A stretch of DNA of 64,000 nucleotides from Pseudomonas cremoris (lineage in GTDB: Bacteria; Pseudomonadota; Gammaproteobacteria; Pseudomonadales; Pseudomonadaceae): NCBI RefSeq assembly GCF_014230465.1, contig NZ_JAAXCY010000004.1, forward strand, positions 1 to 64,000, read 5' to 3'. Positions 34,595-43,095 of the stretch are shown here, piece by piece; position 1 is the stretch's first letter; each line of letters begins with the position of its first letter. Made by a program: the position numbers and the translations under genes. The notes under the pieces are model-generated. The model was not told the origin of the DNA. It was given only the letters and a program-made list of their open reading frames with translations, and ran no database searches.

Positions 34595-34633
34595 GGATTA
34601 CGATAAAAACAACTTCCGTACAGAGGACGATCC

Positions 34634-35917
34634 ATGAACCTCGAATACCAATCGGGCTTCGGCAATGAATTCGCCAGCGAAGCTCTACCCGGCGCATTGC
34701 CGGTTGGCCAAAACTCCCCGCAAAAAGCGCCCTATGGGCTGTACACCGAACTGTTCTCCGGCACGGCCTTTACCATGGTGCGCAGCGAAGCCCGGCGTAC
34801 CTGGCTGTACCGCATTCAGCCTTCGGCCAACCATCCGGCGTTCGTCAAGTTGGAACGGCAATTGGCCGGTGGGCCGCTGGGGGCGGTGACGCCAAATCGC
34901 TTGCGCTGGAACCCGTTGGATATTCCTGCTGAGCCGACGGACTTTATCGATGGCCTAGTGGGCATGGTTGCCAACTCCGGGTCGGAAAAACCCTCAGGCA
35001 TCAGCATTTATAACTACCGTGCCAACCGCTCAATGGAGCGGGTGTTCTTCAACGCCGATGGCGAACTGTTGATCGTTCCCGAGCAAGGTCGCTTGCGCGT
35101 CGCCACCGAATTGGGCGTGCTGGACGTGGAGCCGCTGGAAATCGTCGTGCTGCCACGTGGCTTGAAATTTCGCATTGAACTGCTGGATGCCCAGGCCCGC
35201 GGCTATGTCGCAGAAAACCACGGCGCGCCGCTGCGCCTGCCAGACCTGGGGCCTATCGGCAGCAACGGCCTGGCCAACCCGCGGGATTTCCTCACGCCGG
35301 TGGCGCACTACGAAGACCTGAAACAGCCTACAACCCTGGTGCAGAAATTCCTCGGCGAACTCTGGGCCTGCGAGCTCGACCATTCGCCGCTCAACGTGGT
35401 CGCCTGGCACGGCAACAACGTGCCGTACAAATACGACCTGCGTCGTTTCAATACCATCGGCACGGTGAGTTTCGATCACCCAGACCCGTCGATCTTCACC
35501 GTTTTGACCTCGCCCACCAGCGTGCACGGCTTGGCCAACCTCGACTTCGTGATCTTCCCGCCGCGCTGGATGGTGGCCGAGAACACCTTCCGTCCGCCGT
35601 GGTTCCACCGCAACTTGATGAACGAATATATGGGCCTGATCCAGGGCGCCTACGACGCCAAGGCCGAAGGCTTCCTGCCCGGCGGCGCGTCGCTGCACAG
35701 CTGCATGAGCGCCCACGGCCCGGACGGCGAGACCTGCACCAAGGCGATCAACGTCGAGCTGGCGCCACACAAGATCGATAACACCATGGCCTTCATGTTC
35801 GAGACCAGCCAAGTGCTGCGCCCGACCCAGTTCGCTTTGGACTGCCCGCAACTGCAACTTTCTTACGACGCGTGCTGGGCCTCGCTGCCTGCCACCTTCA
35901 ACCCGAACCGGAGATAA
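34634..35917 (+). CDS. hmgA: Homogentisate 1,2-dioxygenase
   Basis: 427 residues. Opens the ring of homogentisate, the central intermediate of tyrosine and phenylalanine breakdown, to maleylacetoacetate with Fe(II). The family start [19 protein letters not shown] is present. The iron ligands lie in [11 protein letters not shown] (His and Glu) and [11 protein letters not shown] (His), near residues 325-365. The ribosome site is AGAGGA. First gene of hmgABC, three bases before hmgB. Length is normal. Confidence 0.96.
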   Translation: MNLEYQSGFGNEFASEALPGALPVGQNSPQKAPYGLYTELFSGTAFTMVRSEARRTWLYRIQPSANHPAFVKLERQLAGGPLGAVTPNRLRWNPLDIPAEPTDFIDGLVGMVANSGSEKPSGISIYNYRANRSMERVFFNADGELLIVPEQGRLRVATELGVLDVEPLEIVVLPRGLKFRIELLDAQARGYVAENHGAPLRLPDLGPIGSNGLANPRDFLTPVAHYEDLKQPTTLVQKFLGELWACELDHSPLNVVAWHGNNVPYKYDLRRFNTIGTVSFDHPDPSIFTVLTSPTSVHGLANLDFVIFPPRWMVAENTFRPPWFHRNLMNEYMGLIQGAYDAKAEGFLPGGASLHSCMSAHGPDGETCTKAINVELAPHKIDNTMAFMFETSQVLRPTQFALDCPQLQLSYDACWASLPATFNPNRR

Positions 35918-35920
35918 CCC

Positions 35921-37207
35921 ATGACTCAGCCAACCCACACCCGCAGCTGGGTGACCTCCGCCAACGGTCACACGGATTTCCCCCTGCAAAACCTGCCTTT
36001 GGGCGTGTTCAGCATCAACGGCTCGGCACCCCGCAGTGGCGTGGCGATCGGCGATTCAATCCTCGACCTGCATGCGGCAATCGACGCGTTCGAGGGGGAA
36101 GCCCGTCGTGCCGTGGAGGCCACTGCTGGCGGCCAACTGAACGCTTTTTTCGAGTTGGGCCGTGGCCCGCGCGTGGCCTTGCGTGAGCGCCTGCTGGAAC
36201 TGTTGGTCGAGGGCAGCCCGCTGCAAACCCGTGAAGGTCAGGTGCTACATCGCGCCGCCGATTGCCAGATGCACGTCCCCGCGCGGATCAATGACTACAC
36301 CGACTTCTACGTCGGCATCGAGCACGCGCAGAACGTTGGCAAGTTGTTCCGTCCGGACAACCCGCTGCTCCCCAACTACAAGTACGTGCCGATTGGTTAT
36401 CACGGCCGTGCATCCACCATTCGCGCCTCTGGTGCCGATGTGCGTCGCCCTAAAGGCCAGACGCTGCCCGCTGGCCAGACCGAACCGACCTTCGGCCCCT
36501 GCGCCCGCCTGGACTACGAGCTGGAACTGGGCATCTGGATTGGCCAGGGCAATGCCATGGGCGACTCGATCGCGATTGGCGACGCCGCCGAACACATCGC
36601 CGGTTTCTGCCTGCTCAACGACTGGTCGGCGCGGGACATTCAGGCCTGGGAATACCAGCCGCTGGGGCCGTTCCTGTCGAAAAGCTTCATCACCACCATT
36701 TCGCCGTGGGTCGTCACCGCAGAAGCCCTGGAACCGTTCCGCAAGGCCCAACCGGCGCGTCCCGAAGGCGACCCACAACCGCTGCCGTATTTGCTGGATA
36801 AACGCGATCAGGCCGCTGGCGCCCTGGACATCGAACTGGAGGTGCTGCTGACCACCGCCGCCATGCGCGAGCAGAATGTGCCAGCCCATCGCCTGGCGCT
36901 GAGCAACAGCCTGCACATGTACTGGACCGTCGCACAGTTGGTGGCGCACCACAGCGTCAACGGTTGCCAGTTGCAGGCGGGCGACCTGTTTGGTTCGGGT
37001 ACTTTGTCCGGGCCAGAAGTGGGGCAGTTTGGCAGCCTGTTGGAAATGACCGAAGGCGGCAAAAAGGTGATCGAGTTGCCGTCCGGCGAAGTGCGCAAGT
37101 TCCTCGAAGACGGTGACGAAATCATCCTGCGTGCTCGCTGCAACCGTGAAGGCTTTGCGTCCATCGGCTTCGGCGAATGCCGTGGCACCGTGGTTGCAGC
37201 GCGCTGA
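35921..37207 (+). CDS. hmgB: Fumarylacetoacetase
   Basis: 428 residues. Hydrolyses fumarylacetoacetate to fumarate and acetoacetate, the last step of the pathway. Motifs match the metal site of mammalian FAH: DYTDFYVGIEHAQNVGKLFR, ELELGIWIG, and LLNDWSARDIQAWEYQPLGP. PIGYHGRAST is also conserved. The ribosome site is GGAGA. It sits between hmgA and hmgC in one transcript. Confidence 0.96.
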   Translation: MTQPTHTRSWVTSANGHTDFPLQNLPLGVFSINGSAPRSGVAIGDSILDLHAAIDAFEGEARRAVEATAGGQLNAFFELGRGPRVALRERLLELLVEGSPLQTREGQVLHRAADCQMHVPARINDYTDFYVGIEHAQNVGKLFRPDNPLLPNYKYVPIGYHGRASTIRASGADVRRPKGQTLPAGQTEPTFGPCARLDYELELGIWIGQGNAMGDSIAIGDAAEHIAGFCLLNDWSARDIQAWEYQPLGPFLSKSFITTISPWVVTAEALEPFRKAQPARPEGDPQPLPYLLDKRDQAAGALDIELEVLLTTAAMREQNVPAHRLALSNSLHMYWTVAQLVAHHSVNGCQLQAGDLFGSGTLSGPEVGQFGSLLEMTEGGKKVIELPSGEVRKFLEDGDEIILRARCNREGFASIGFGECRGTVVAAR

Positions 37208-37222
37208 GAGAGGGCTTGGGTG

Positions 37223-37858
37223 ATGGAACTCTATACCTACTACCGTTCCACTTCGTCATACCGGGTACGGATCGCCCTGGCGCTCAAGGGCCTGGATTTT
37301 ACGGCGGTGCCGGTCAACCTGCTGGTGCCACCGGGCGGAGCCAATCGCCAACCCGACTACCTGGCGATCAACCCGCAAGGCCGTGTGCCGGCCTTGCGTA
37401 CCGATGACGGTGAACTGTTGATCCAGTCACCGGCGATCATCGAGTACCTGGACGAACGTTATCCACAGGCACCGCTGCTGTCCAAAGACCTGGCCACCCG
37501 CGCGCATGAGCGTGCGGTGGCGTCGATCATCGGTTGTGACATTCACCCGCTGCACAACTCCAGCACCCAGAACCTGCTGCGCCAGTGGGGGCATGACGAG
37601 GCGCAGTTGCTGGAATGGATTGGGCATTGGATCAGCCAGGGGCTTGGGGCGGTGGAGCAGTTGATTGGTGATGCAGGCTTCTGCTTTGGCGAGCAGCCGG
37701 GCATGGCGGATGCGTTCCTGATTCCGCAGTTGTATGCGGCGGAGCGCTTCAAAGTCCCGTTGGCGGCGTACCCGCGCATTGGTCGGGTGGCCGCATTGGC
37801 AGCTCAACATCCAGCGTTCATCCAGGCCCATCCCGCCAATCAACCTGACACCCCTTAG
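37223..37858 (+). CDS. hmgC: Maleylacetoacetate isomerase
   Basis: 211 residues, zeta-class glutathione S-transferase that isomerises maleylacetoacetate to fumarylacetoacetate with glutathione. The zeta signature appears as STSSYRVRIALALKG near the N-terminus, and QSPAIIEYLDERYP and GDAGFCFGEQPGMADAFLIPQ are typical. I prefer the ATG at 37223 over the GTG one codon earlier. Third gene of hmgABC. Confidence 0.95.
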   Translation: MELYTYYRSTSSYRVRIALALKGLDFTAVPVNLLVPPGGANRQPDYLAINPQGRVPALRTDDGELLIQSPAIIEYLDERYPQAPLLSKDLATRAHERAVASIIGCDIHPLHNSSTQNLLRQWGHDEAQLLEWIGHWISQGLGAVEQLIGDAGFCFGEQPGMADAFLIPQLYAAERFKVPLAAYPRIGRVAALAAQHPAFIQAHPANQPDTP

Positions 37859-37914
37859 CGCCCACAATGGATGTGCATTACACCTCCCAATAAAAACAAG
37901 ACAGGTACCTTGCG

Positions 37915-39276
37915 ATGCACAATCAGATTGCCAGCTTTCGCGCGGCACTCGACGCCCGTCCGGTGTCGCGCTACCAATGGTTGATCCTCCTGTTGCTGGC
38001 GCTCCTGCTGGTAACCGATGGCTACGACGCTCAGGTACTGGGTTATGTAGTACCGGCGCTGGCCCAGGATTGGGGCCTGGAAAAGTCTGCATTCGGCCCG
38101 GTGTTTAGCGCCAACCTGCTGGGCCTGACGTTGGGCTCGCTGCTGGTGACACCGCTGGCTGACCGGTTTGGCGTGCGCCGTATCCTGCTGGGCTGCGTGC
38201 TGATCTATGCCAGCCTCACCGTGCTGATGGTGTTTGCCAACTCGCTGACCACGTTGATGGCGGCGCGGTTTATCTGCGGTATCGGCATGGGCGGCGCGAT
38301 GCCCAGCGCCATGGCGTTGATGTCGGAGTACTCGCCGCCGCGTCTGCGCACCTTCATGGTGACCCTGGCAGCGTGCGGCTTCTCGTTTGGCGGGGCGGCA
38401 GGCGGGTTTGTGGCTGCAGGGTTTATCGAAGGCTACGGCTGGCAGGCGGTATTCCTGGCCGGTGGTGTAACGCCATTGCTGTTGTTCCCTTTCCTGGTGT
38501 GGCTGCTGCCGGAGTCCTTGCCGCGTCTGCTGCGCGATGCGCCGCCGTATGTGCGCTTGCACAAAGTCACGTCGCGCATGCTGCCTGACTGGCAGGCACC
38601 CCTGGCGACTGATGCAGAAAACCGCCAGGAACAGGGCAGCAAACTGACGGTGGTGGAGCTGTTTCGCAACGGCTATGCACGCCCGACGCTGCTGATATGG
38701 GCGACGTTTTTTGTCAGTTTGATCCTGCTGTATTTCATGATCAGCTGGTTGCCGTCGCTGCTGCTGGAAAGTGGCCTGGCGCTGAAGCAGGCCAACCTGG
38801 TGACCTCGATGTTCCTGTTTGCCGGCACCTTGGGCGCCATCGGCATGGCCTGGTTTGCCGACCGTTTGAAAAGCAAGGTGCGGCTGCTGTCCATCGTGCT
38901 GGCGGCCGCAGCCGTATGCACCATCCTGCTCGGCCTGAACCACGATAACCCGCGCTATCTGGTGGCCTGCGTATTTGCCGCCGGGTTCTGCATCATCGGT
39001 GGGCAACTGACGCTCAACGCCTTTGCCAGCAACTTCTACCCCGCGCACGTGCGCGCCACCGGTACCGGATGGGCACTGGGCGTGGGGCGGTTTGGTTCAA
39101 TCCTGGGGCCGTTGTTTGGCAGCCTGCTGTTGGCGATGCAGATTCCGGTGCAGCAGATATTTTTCTTTTGCGCGATTCCGGCGGTGATAGCGGCGTTGTT
39201 GATTATTCAGGTGCGTGCGCCTGGCGTTGTGACGGCGCGTACCTCCCTGCCTGGCGATATTCTCAAAGCCCCCTAG
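37915..39276 (+). CDS. MFS permease of the aromatic acid:proton symporter family
   Basis: 453 residues, about 12 membrane helices. TDGYDAQVLGYVVPAL in helix 1 contains the DGYD motif required in PcaK/BenK-type aromatic acid transporters. LADRFGVRR between helices 2 and 3 and GIGMGGAMPSAMALMSEY in helix 4 are standard for the family. Placed 56 bases after hmgC, in the same direction, it probably imports an aromatic precursor feeding homogentisate such as a phenylacetate or phenylpyruvate derivative; the exact substrate is inferred from context. Confidence 0.86.
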   Translation: MHNQIASFRAALDARPVSRYQWLILLLLALLLVTDGYDAQVLGYVVPALAQDWGLEKSAFGPVFSANLLGLTLGSLLVTPLADRFGVRRILLGCVLIYASLTVLMVFANSLTTLMAARFICGIGMGGAMPSAMALMSEYSPPRLRTFMVTLAACGFSFGGAAGGFVAAGFIEGYGWQAVFLAGGVTPLLLFPFLVWLLPESLPRLLRDAPPYVRLHKVTSRMLPDWQAPLATDAENRQEQGSKLTVVELFRNGYARPTLLIWATFFVSLILLYFMISWLPSLLLESGLALKQANLVTSMFLFAGTLGAIGMAWFADRLKSKVRLLSIVLAAAAVCTILLGLNHDNPRYLVACVFAAGFCIIGGQLTLNAFASNFYPAHVRATGTGWALGVGRFGSILGPLFGSLLLAMQIPVQQIFFFCAIPAVIAALLIIQVRAPGVVTARTSLPGDILKAP

Positions 39277-39284
39277 TTCAACTT

Positions 39285-39417
39285 GTAGTGAGCGGGCTTG
39301 CCCCGCGCCGGGGGGCGAAGCCGCCCCAAACCCATGCACCTCGGTCTATCTGAAACACCGCAGCGGCCTTATTGGGGCGGCTTCGCCCCCCAGCGCGGGA
39401 CAAGCCCGCTCACTACA
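39285..39417. repeat. Long REPIN (GTAGTGAGCGGGCTTGCCCCGCGC type)
   Basis: Two arms of about 44 bases, starting TTGTAGTGAGCGGGCTTG on the left and its near complement on the right, including an inner GGGGGCGAAGCCGCCCC block. They enclose about 45 unrelated bases. The element lies between convergent genes and could fold as a strong bidirectional transcription barrier. Sequence type differs from the other REPINs here. Confidence 0.85.
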
Positions 39418-39420
39418 GTC

Positions 39421-40224
39421 CTAGTGCACCACCGAGTTGGGTGGCAGGTGCCCGAGTCGCTCGGTGAGGCGCAGGCGCTGGATCGGGTCTTCGCTGAGCA
39501 GCAGCGCGTGCTCCAGGTCGAAGCGCTCGGCATTCGGGCAATCCAGGCGTTGATACAGGCTGGCCCGCGCCAGGTAATCGGCGGCGCTGGCATTGCCCAA
39601 CTCCAGCACACGTTCGGCGTCCACCAGGGCGTCCAGCGGCGCGTCGTTGGAAAGGTGCAACTGGCGCAGGTTGCGCGACAGCCGTTGCAGGATCGAGCGC
39701 GGGTCGGCGGTGTGCAGGTGATCGGACTGCAACTTGAGGTTGGGCCCATATTGGCGATGCAGCAGCTCGCGGCAATCGTTGGGGTACAGGCGCCGGCCGC
39801 CACACGGGTCCAGCAGGTGGTCTGCGCCGGGCACCCGCAGCAGGAAGTGCCCCGGAAAATTCACACCGACCATCGGGATATGCAGACGACGCGCCAGCTC
39901 AAGGGCAATCAAGCCCATCGCCAGCGGCTGTCCGCGTTTGCGTTGCAACACCTTATCCAGCAAGGCAGCGGCGGGGCGTAGGGGGGTAAAGTCGTCCTGG
40001 GCGAACCCCAGGTCATTCAGGCGGCGCAGTAACGGTTGCCCGAGCTCGTCCGGCGGCAGCATGGGCATGCCTATACCGACCTGCTGTTGCAGTAACGCCA
40101 GCTCCTGCAGGATCACCAACGGTTGCACGGCCGCGTCATGCTCGGCTGCAATCCACAGCGCTGCTTCAAACAGCGCAGGGGGGGAACGTTCCAGGCAGGC
40201 GAAAAAGGCTTTGCGGGGATTCAT
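39421..40224 (-). CDS. SirB1-family transglutaminase-like/TPR protein
   Basis: 267 residues. Residues about 70-160 form a transglutaminase-like core (QRKRGQPLAMGLIALELARRLHIPMVGVNFPGHFLLRVPG then DPCGGRRLYPNDC). The usual catalytic Cys of transglutaminases is not evident in the helix preceding the His. The C-terminal part is TPR-like (DAERVLELGNASAADYLARASLYQRL). The family is often found near RNA-methyltransferase prmC/hemK in other bacteria; here it stands alone. The biochemical role is not established. Confidence 0.83.
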   Translation of the reverse strand: MNPRKAFFACLERSPPALFEAALWIAAEHDAAVQPLVILQELALLQQQVGIGMPMLPPDELGQPLLRRLNDLGFAQDDFTPLRPAAALLDKVLQRKRGQPLAMGLIALELARRLHIPMVGVNFPGHFLLRVPGADHLLDPCGGRRLYPNDCRELLHRQYGPNLKLQSDHLHTADPRSILQRLSRNLRQLHLSNDAPLDALVDAERVLELGNASAADYLARASLYQRLDCPNAERFDLEHALLLSEDPIQRLRLTERLGHLPPNSVVH

Positions 40225-40411
40225 TGCATTCTCCGGCGGATGCCCCCGTTTTAGCCTTGCTGGGAATTTTCGTCCAGTGGCTTGAGAAATATCCCGCGCG
40301 CTTATGTCTCAGGGCCTGCAAAACCGGTCGGCTTATTCCAGCGTGGTCCGGCAGTTTTCTACCGCAAGCCTATACTTGGGCCACTACCAGAAGTGATTCG
40401 GGAGCCTGACG

Positions 40412-41431
40412 ATGTTTGCTCTCATGCACAGCACCCGCCTTGAATCGCTGCACCTGAGCGTCGACCCGGTCACCGGGCTTAAAGCGGTCATTGCCATCCA
40501 TAACAGCCGCTTGGGCCCCGCCCTTGGCGGCTGTCGCTACCTCTCCTATCCCGACGACCAAAGCGCCGTGGCGGATGCCGCGCGCCTGGCCCAGGGCATG
40601 AGCTATAAAGCGGCCCTGGCCGGCCTGCCGGTGGGCGGCGGTACGGCAGTGATCATCCGTCCCGTGCATGTAGAAAGCCGTGCGGCGCTGTTTGAAGCCT
40701 TTGGTCGCTGCATCGAAAAACTCGATGGCCGTTTCATCATTGCCATCGACAGCGGCACTTCGGTCGCCGACATGGATTGCATTGCCCAACAGACACGCTT
40801 TGTCACCAGTACCACGGCAGCCGGCGACCCTTCGTCTCACACAGCCATGGGCGTGTTCGCGGGGATTCGCACCACGGCCATGGCGCGACTGGGCAGCGAC
40901 AACCTCGAAGGCTTGCGCGTGGCGGTCCAGGGCTTGGGCAACGTGGGTTACGCCCTGGCCGAACAACTGCACGCCGCCGGTGCCGAGTTGTTGGTGAGTG
41001 ACATCGACCACGGCAAGGTGCAATTGGCCATGGAGCAACTGGGCGCCCACCCCATCGCCAACGATGCCTTGCTCAGCACGCCTTGCGACATCCTCGCGCC
41101 GTGCGGCCTGGGTGCGGTGTTCAACCGCCAAAGTGTCGGCCAACTGCGCTGCGCCGCCGTGGCCGGTTCAGCCAGCGCGCAACTGACCAACCTGGACATT
41201 GCCGATCAGTTGGAAGGGCGCGGCATTCTCTATGCGCCCGACTATGTGATCAATTCCGGCGGCCTGATCTACGTCGCGCTGAAGCACAACGGCGCGCAAT
41301 TGCCGGATATCACCGCGCACCTGGCGAATATCGGCACACGCCTCACGGAAATCTTCGCCCACGCTCAAGCTGAGAAGCGCTCCCCTGCACGGGTGGCGGA
41401 CGAACTGGCCGAGCGCCTGCTGTACAAATGA
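40412..41431 (+). CDS. Leucine dehydrogenase-like protein lacking the catalytic lysine
   Basis: 339 residues, Glu/Leu/Phe/Val dehydrogenase family (NAD-linked oxidative deamination of branched-chain amino acids). Conserved are LGGCRY, the substrate-binding Lys66 in MSYKAALAG, Asp113 in AIDSGTSVADMD, the NAD motif VAVQGLGNVGYALAEQL, FAPC/LAPCGLG, AGSASAQL and APDYVINSGGLIYVA. The catalytic Lys of LeuDH, in GGGKxVI, is Thr78 here (GGGTAVI; codon ACG at 40643-40645). All else is intact, so this may be a binding or regulatory paralogue, or use a changed mechanism. Otherwise the length is slightly below the family norm (about 365). Followed by a terminator. Confidence 0.85.
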   Translation: MFALMHSTRLESLHLSVDPVTGLKAVIAIHNSRLGPALGGCRYLSYPDDQSAVADAARLAQGMSYKAALAGLPVGGGTAVIIRPVHVESRAALFEAFGRCIEKLDGRFIIAIDSGTSVADMDCIAQQTRFVTSTTAAGDPSSHTAMGVFAGIRTTAMARLGSDNLEGLRVAVQGLGNVGYALAEQLHAAGAELLVSDIDHGKVQLAMEQLGAHPIANDALLSTPCDILAPCGLGAVFNRQSVGQLRCAAVAGSASAQLTNLDIADQLEGRGILYAPDYVINSGGLIYVALKHNGAQLPDITAHLANIGTRLTEIFAHAQAEKRSPARVADELAERLLYK

Positions 41432-41440
41432 CCCACGCAT

Positions 41441-41475
41441 TAAAAAGGCCCTGAATCAATGATTCAGGGCCTGTT
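41441..41475. terminator. Bidirectional terminator between the dehydrogenase gene and yebG
   Basis: AGGCCCTGAATCA and TGATTCAGGGCCT form a 13-base perfect stem with a one-base centre (41446-41472). AAAAA on the left supplies a U-tract for transcripts from yebG on the minus strand. In the plus direction the T-run is poor. Confidence 0.85.
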
Positions 41476-41486
41476 CAATTCGGGCT

Positions 41487-41747
41487 TTATTCCGCCGGAG
41501 CGTTCAGCAATTCGGACAGCGCGTCCGGTTGGCTCTTGAACGCCTTGGCAAAGACATCACGGTTCTTCGCCATGTAGATCCCGGCTTCTTCGACCTGCTG
41601 CTCGCTCAGGGACGGCACGGCTTTTTGCAACACTTCTGCCAGCAACTCAGCGAGTTCAAGCATTTTGTCATGACGGTCAGCTTCGGCTTTATCCATGAAC
41701 AAACGCTCCAGATCTCGGCTGCTGCGGTATACCACTTCGACGGCCAT
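41487..41747 (-). CDS. yebG: SOS-induced protein YebG
   Basis: 86 residues; small cytoplasmic protein induced by DNA damage in E. coli with no known activity. The family start MAVEVVYRSSRD is followed by KAEADRHDKMLELAELLAEVL, the YebG core. The C-terminal part is shorter and less acidic than E. coli YebG. The LexA box 44 bases upstream confirms the assignment. Confidence 0.9.
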   Translation of the reverse strand: MAVEVVYRSSRDLERLFMDKAEADRHDKMLELAELLAEVLQKAVPSLSEQQVEEAGIYMAKNRDVFAKAFKSQPDALSELLNAPAE

Positions 41748-41790
41748 TCACCACCTCACATGCCTTCACGATAGTTATCTTTTGCGACTA

Positions 41791-41806
41791 CTGTATTTAT
41801 ATACAG
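41791..41806. promoter_or_regulatory. LexA box of yebG
   Basis: CTGTATTTATATACAG matches the gamma-proteobacterial SOS box CTG-N10-CAG with an AT-rich alternating core. It is close enough to the yebG start to overlap its promoter. Confidence 0.92.
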
Positions 41807-41995
41807 CTAAAAGGGTAAGCCAAACCGTGGGGTTTGGGTAGCAGTTTTTTAATGTAGCCCGTAAATACAGGTTTGCAGTGCCTCATGTCACCCCGCCATC
41901 ATCTTATACCGGTCGCTGGCCTTTTTTCTGCATGCAGAACAACGGTCACGTCTAACCCGCATTATCCGGTCGAGCCGACCTAAGGAAGCATCATC

Positions 41996-42484
41996 GTGAA
42001 AATCAACTGGGCCGAAAAGCTGCGCCAGAACGTCCATGAACTGGCCGAGTCCCTGGGCAACCTGTTTGTCGAGTCGTTCCACTACCTGGCGCTGTTCGCC
42101 ATTGGTGCGGTGACCGCATGGGCGGCGGTGATGGAATTTTTGGGGATGCTGGAGAACGGGCACATCAAGATCGATGACATCTTGCTGCTGTTCATCTACC
42201 TGGAATTGGGCGCGATGGTCGGGATTTATTTCAAGACCAACCACATGCCCGTGCGCTTCCTGATCTACGTGGCGATCACCGCGCTGACGCGCCTGCTGAT
42301 CTCCAACGTGTCCCACCACAACCCGCCTGACATCGGCATCATCTACCTGTGCGGTGGGATTCTGCTGTTGGCGTTCTCGATCCTGGTGGTGCGCTACGCC
42401 TCGTCGGCGTTTCCGTCGGTGAAGGTCGAAGGCCCGCGCCGCAAAGGCGAGGCGAGCCTGGAAACCGAGAAGGGTGAGCTTTAA
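41996..42484 (+). CDS. psiE: Phosphate-starvation-inducible protein PsiE
   Basis: 162 residues; small inner-membrane protein with about four helices (FHYLALFAIGAVTAWAAVMEF, DDILLLFIYLELGAMVGIYF, FLIYVAITALTRLLI, IIYLCGGILLLAFSILVV). The TNHMPVRFLIYVAITALTRL block is the PsiE signature. GTG start behind AAGGAAG. Despite its name I see no clear Pho box upstream. The function of PsiE is unknown. Its last four bases overlap the convergent DUF3509 gene. Confidence 0.9.
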   Translation: MKINWAEKLRQNVHELAESLGNLFVESFHYLALFAIGAVTAWAAVMEFLGMLENGHIKIDDILLLFIYLELGAMVGIYFKTNHMPVRFLIYVAITALTRLLISNVSHHNPPDIGIIYLCGGILLLAFSILVVRYASSAFPSVKVEGPRRKGEASLETEKGEL

Positions 42485-42795
42485 AGCCCGACGCTGAAGG
42501 GCAGGGAACTGGTGGGCGGTCGTTGCAACAGTTTGTGATCGCCATCGGTCATCACCGCCAGGATCTCCATGGCGCTGTGGCCCTGCTCGATGGCAATGCC
42601 GAATTGAATGCTTTGTACCAGGCGTTTAAGCCGTTGCGGGTCGTTGCGTTGCTCGGCGCTGATCATGCGCTTGGCCACCACACCCGACTCAGTGGAAAGA
42701 GTGAGCATGATGCTGCCATCCAGCCGTTGGATACTCAGGTTGACACGGTAGTTTGGCGTGAAAGTGTCGGTGATGATCTGAAAAGGATTGTCCAT
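42481..42795 (-). CDS. DUF3509 domain protein
   Basis: 104 residues, no signal peptide or membrane helix. The pattern NYRVNLSIQRLDGSIMLTLSTESGVVAKRMISAEQRNDPQRL is that of the small Pseudomonas-restricted DUF3509 family, of unknown function. The start follows a GGCGG-like weak ribosome site. It ends over the psiE stop. Confidence 0.8.
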   Translation of the reverse strand: MDNPFQIITDTFTPNYRVNLSIQRLDGSIMLTLSTESGVVAKRMISAEQRNDPQRLKRLVQSIQFGIAIEQGHSAMEILAVMTDGDHKLLQRPPTSSLPFSVGL

Positions 42796-42970
42796 GGTGC
42801 GTTACCGCCTGATAAGAACATGCAGTCATTGACGACCGGCATCGGGAATAGTTCGCGTCTCCTGACCACCGGCCACTTCGTCGCTGAGGTTTTCGCAAGG
42901 TCCGTTTTCCTCAATAGCTGTACAGCAAAGGGCGTGCCGTGCGGCGCTCTTCCTGCTTATGGAGCCCCAA

Positions 42971-43059
42971 TGTGAGAGCGGGCTTGCTCGCGAAAGCGGT
43001 ACATCAGCCAAGCATTCATTGACTGATACACCGCCTTCGCGAGCAAGCCCGCTCCCACA
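42971..43059. repeat. REPIN (GTGGGAGCGGGCTTGCTCGCGAA type), copy 2
   Basis: 89 bases; left arm TGTGAGAGCGGGCTTGCTCG (one G-to-A change from copy 1) and intact right arm. The middle differs from copies 1 and 3. The region 42796-43095 holds this and no gene. Confidence 0.88.
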
Positions 43060-43095
43060 TTTACTCAGTGCTGTGCTTTAGGTTTTTGCTTTGTT

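Noticed and set aside
41807..41995. A Pho box upstream of psiE
   Set aside because: No pair of CTGTCAT-like direct repeats with the correct spacing is visible, despite the gene's name.
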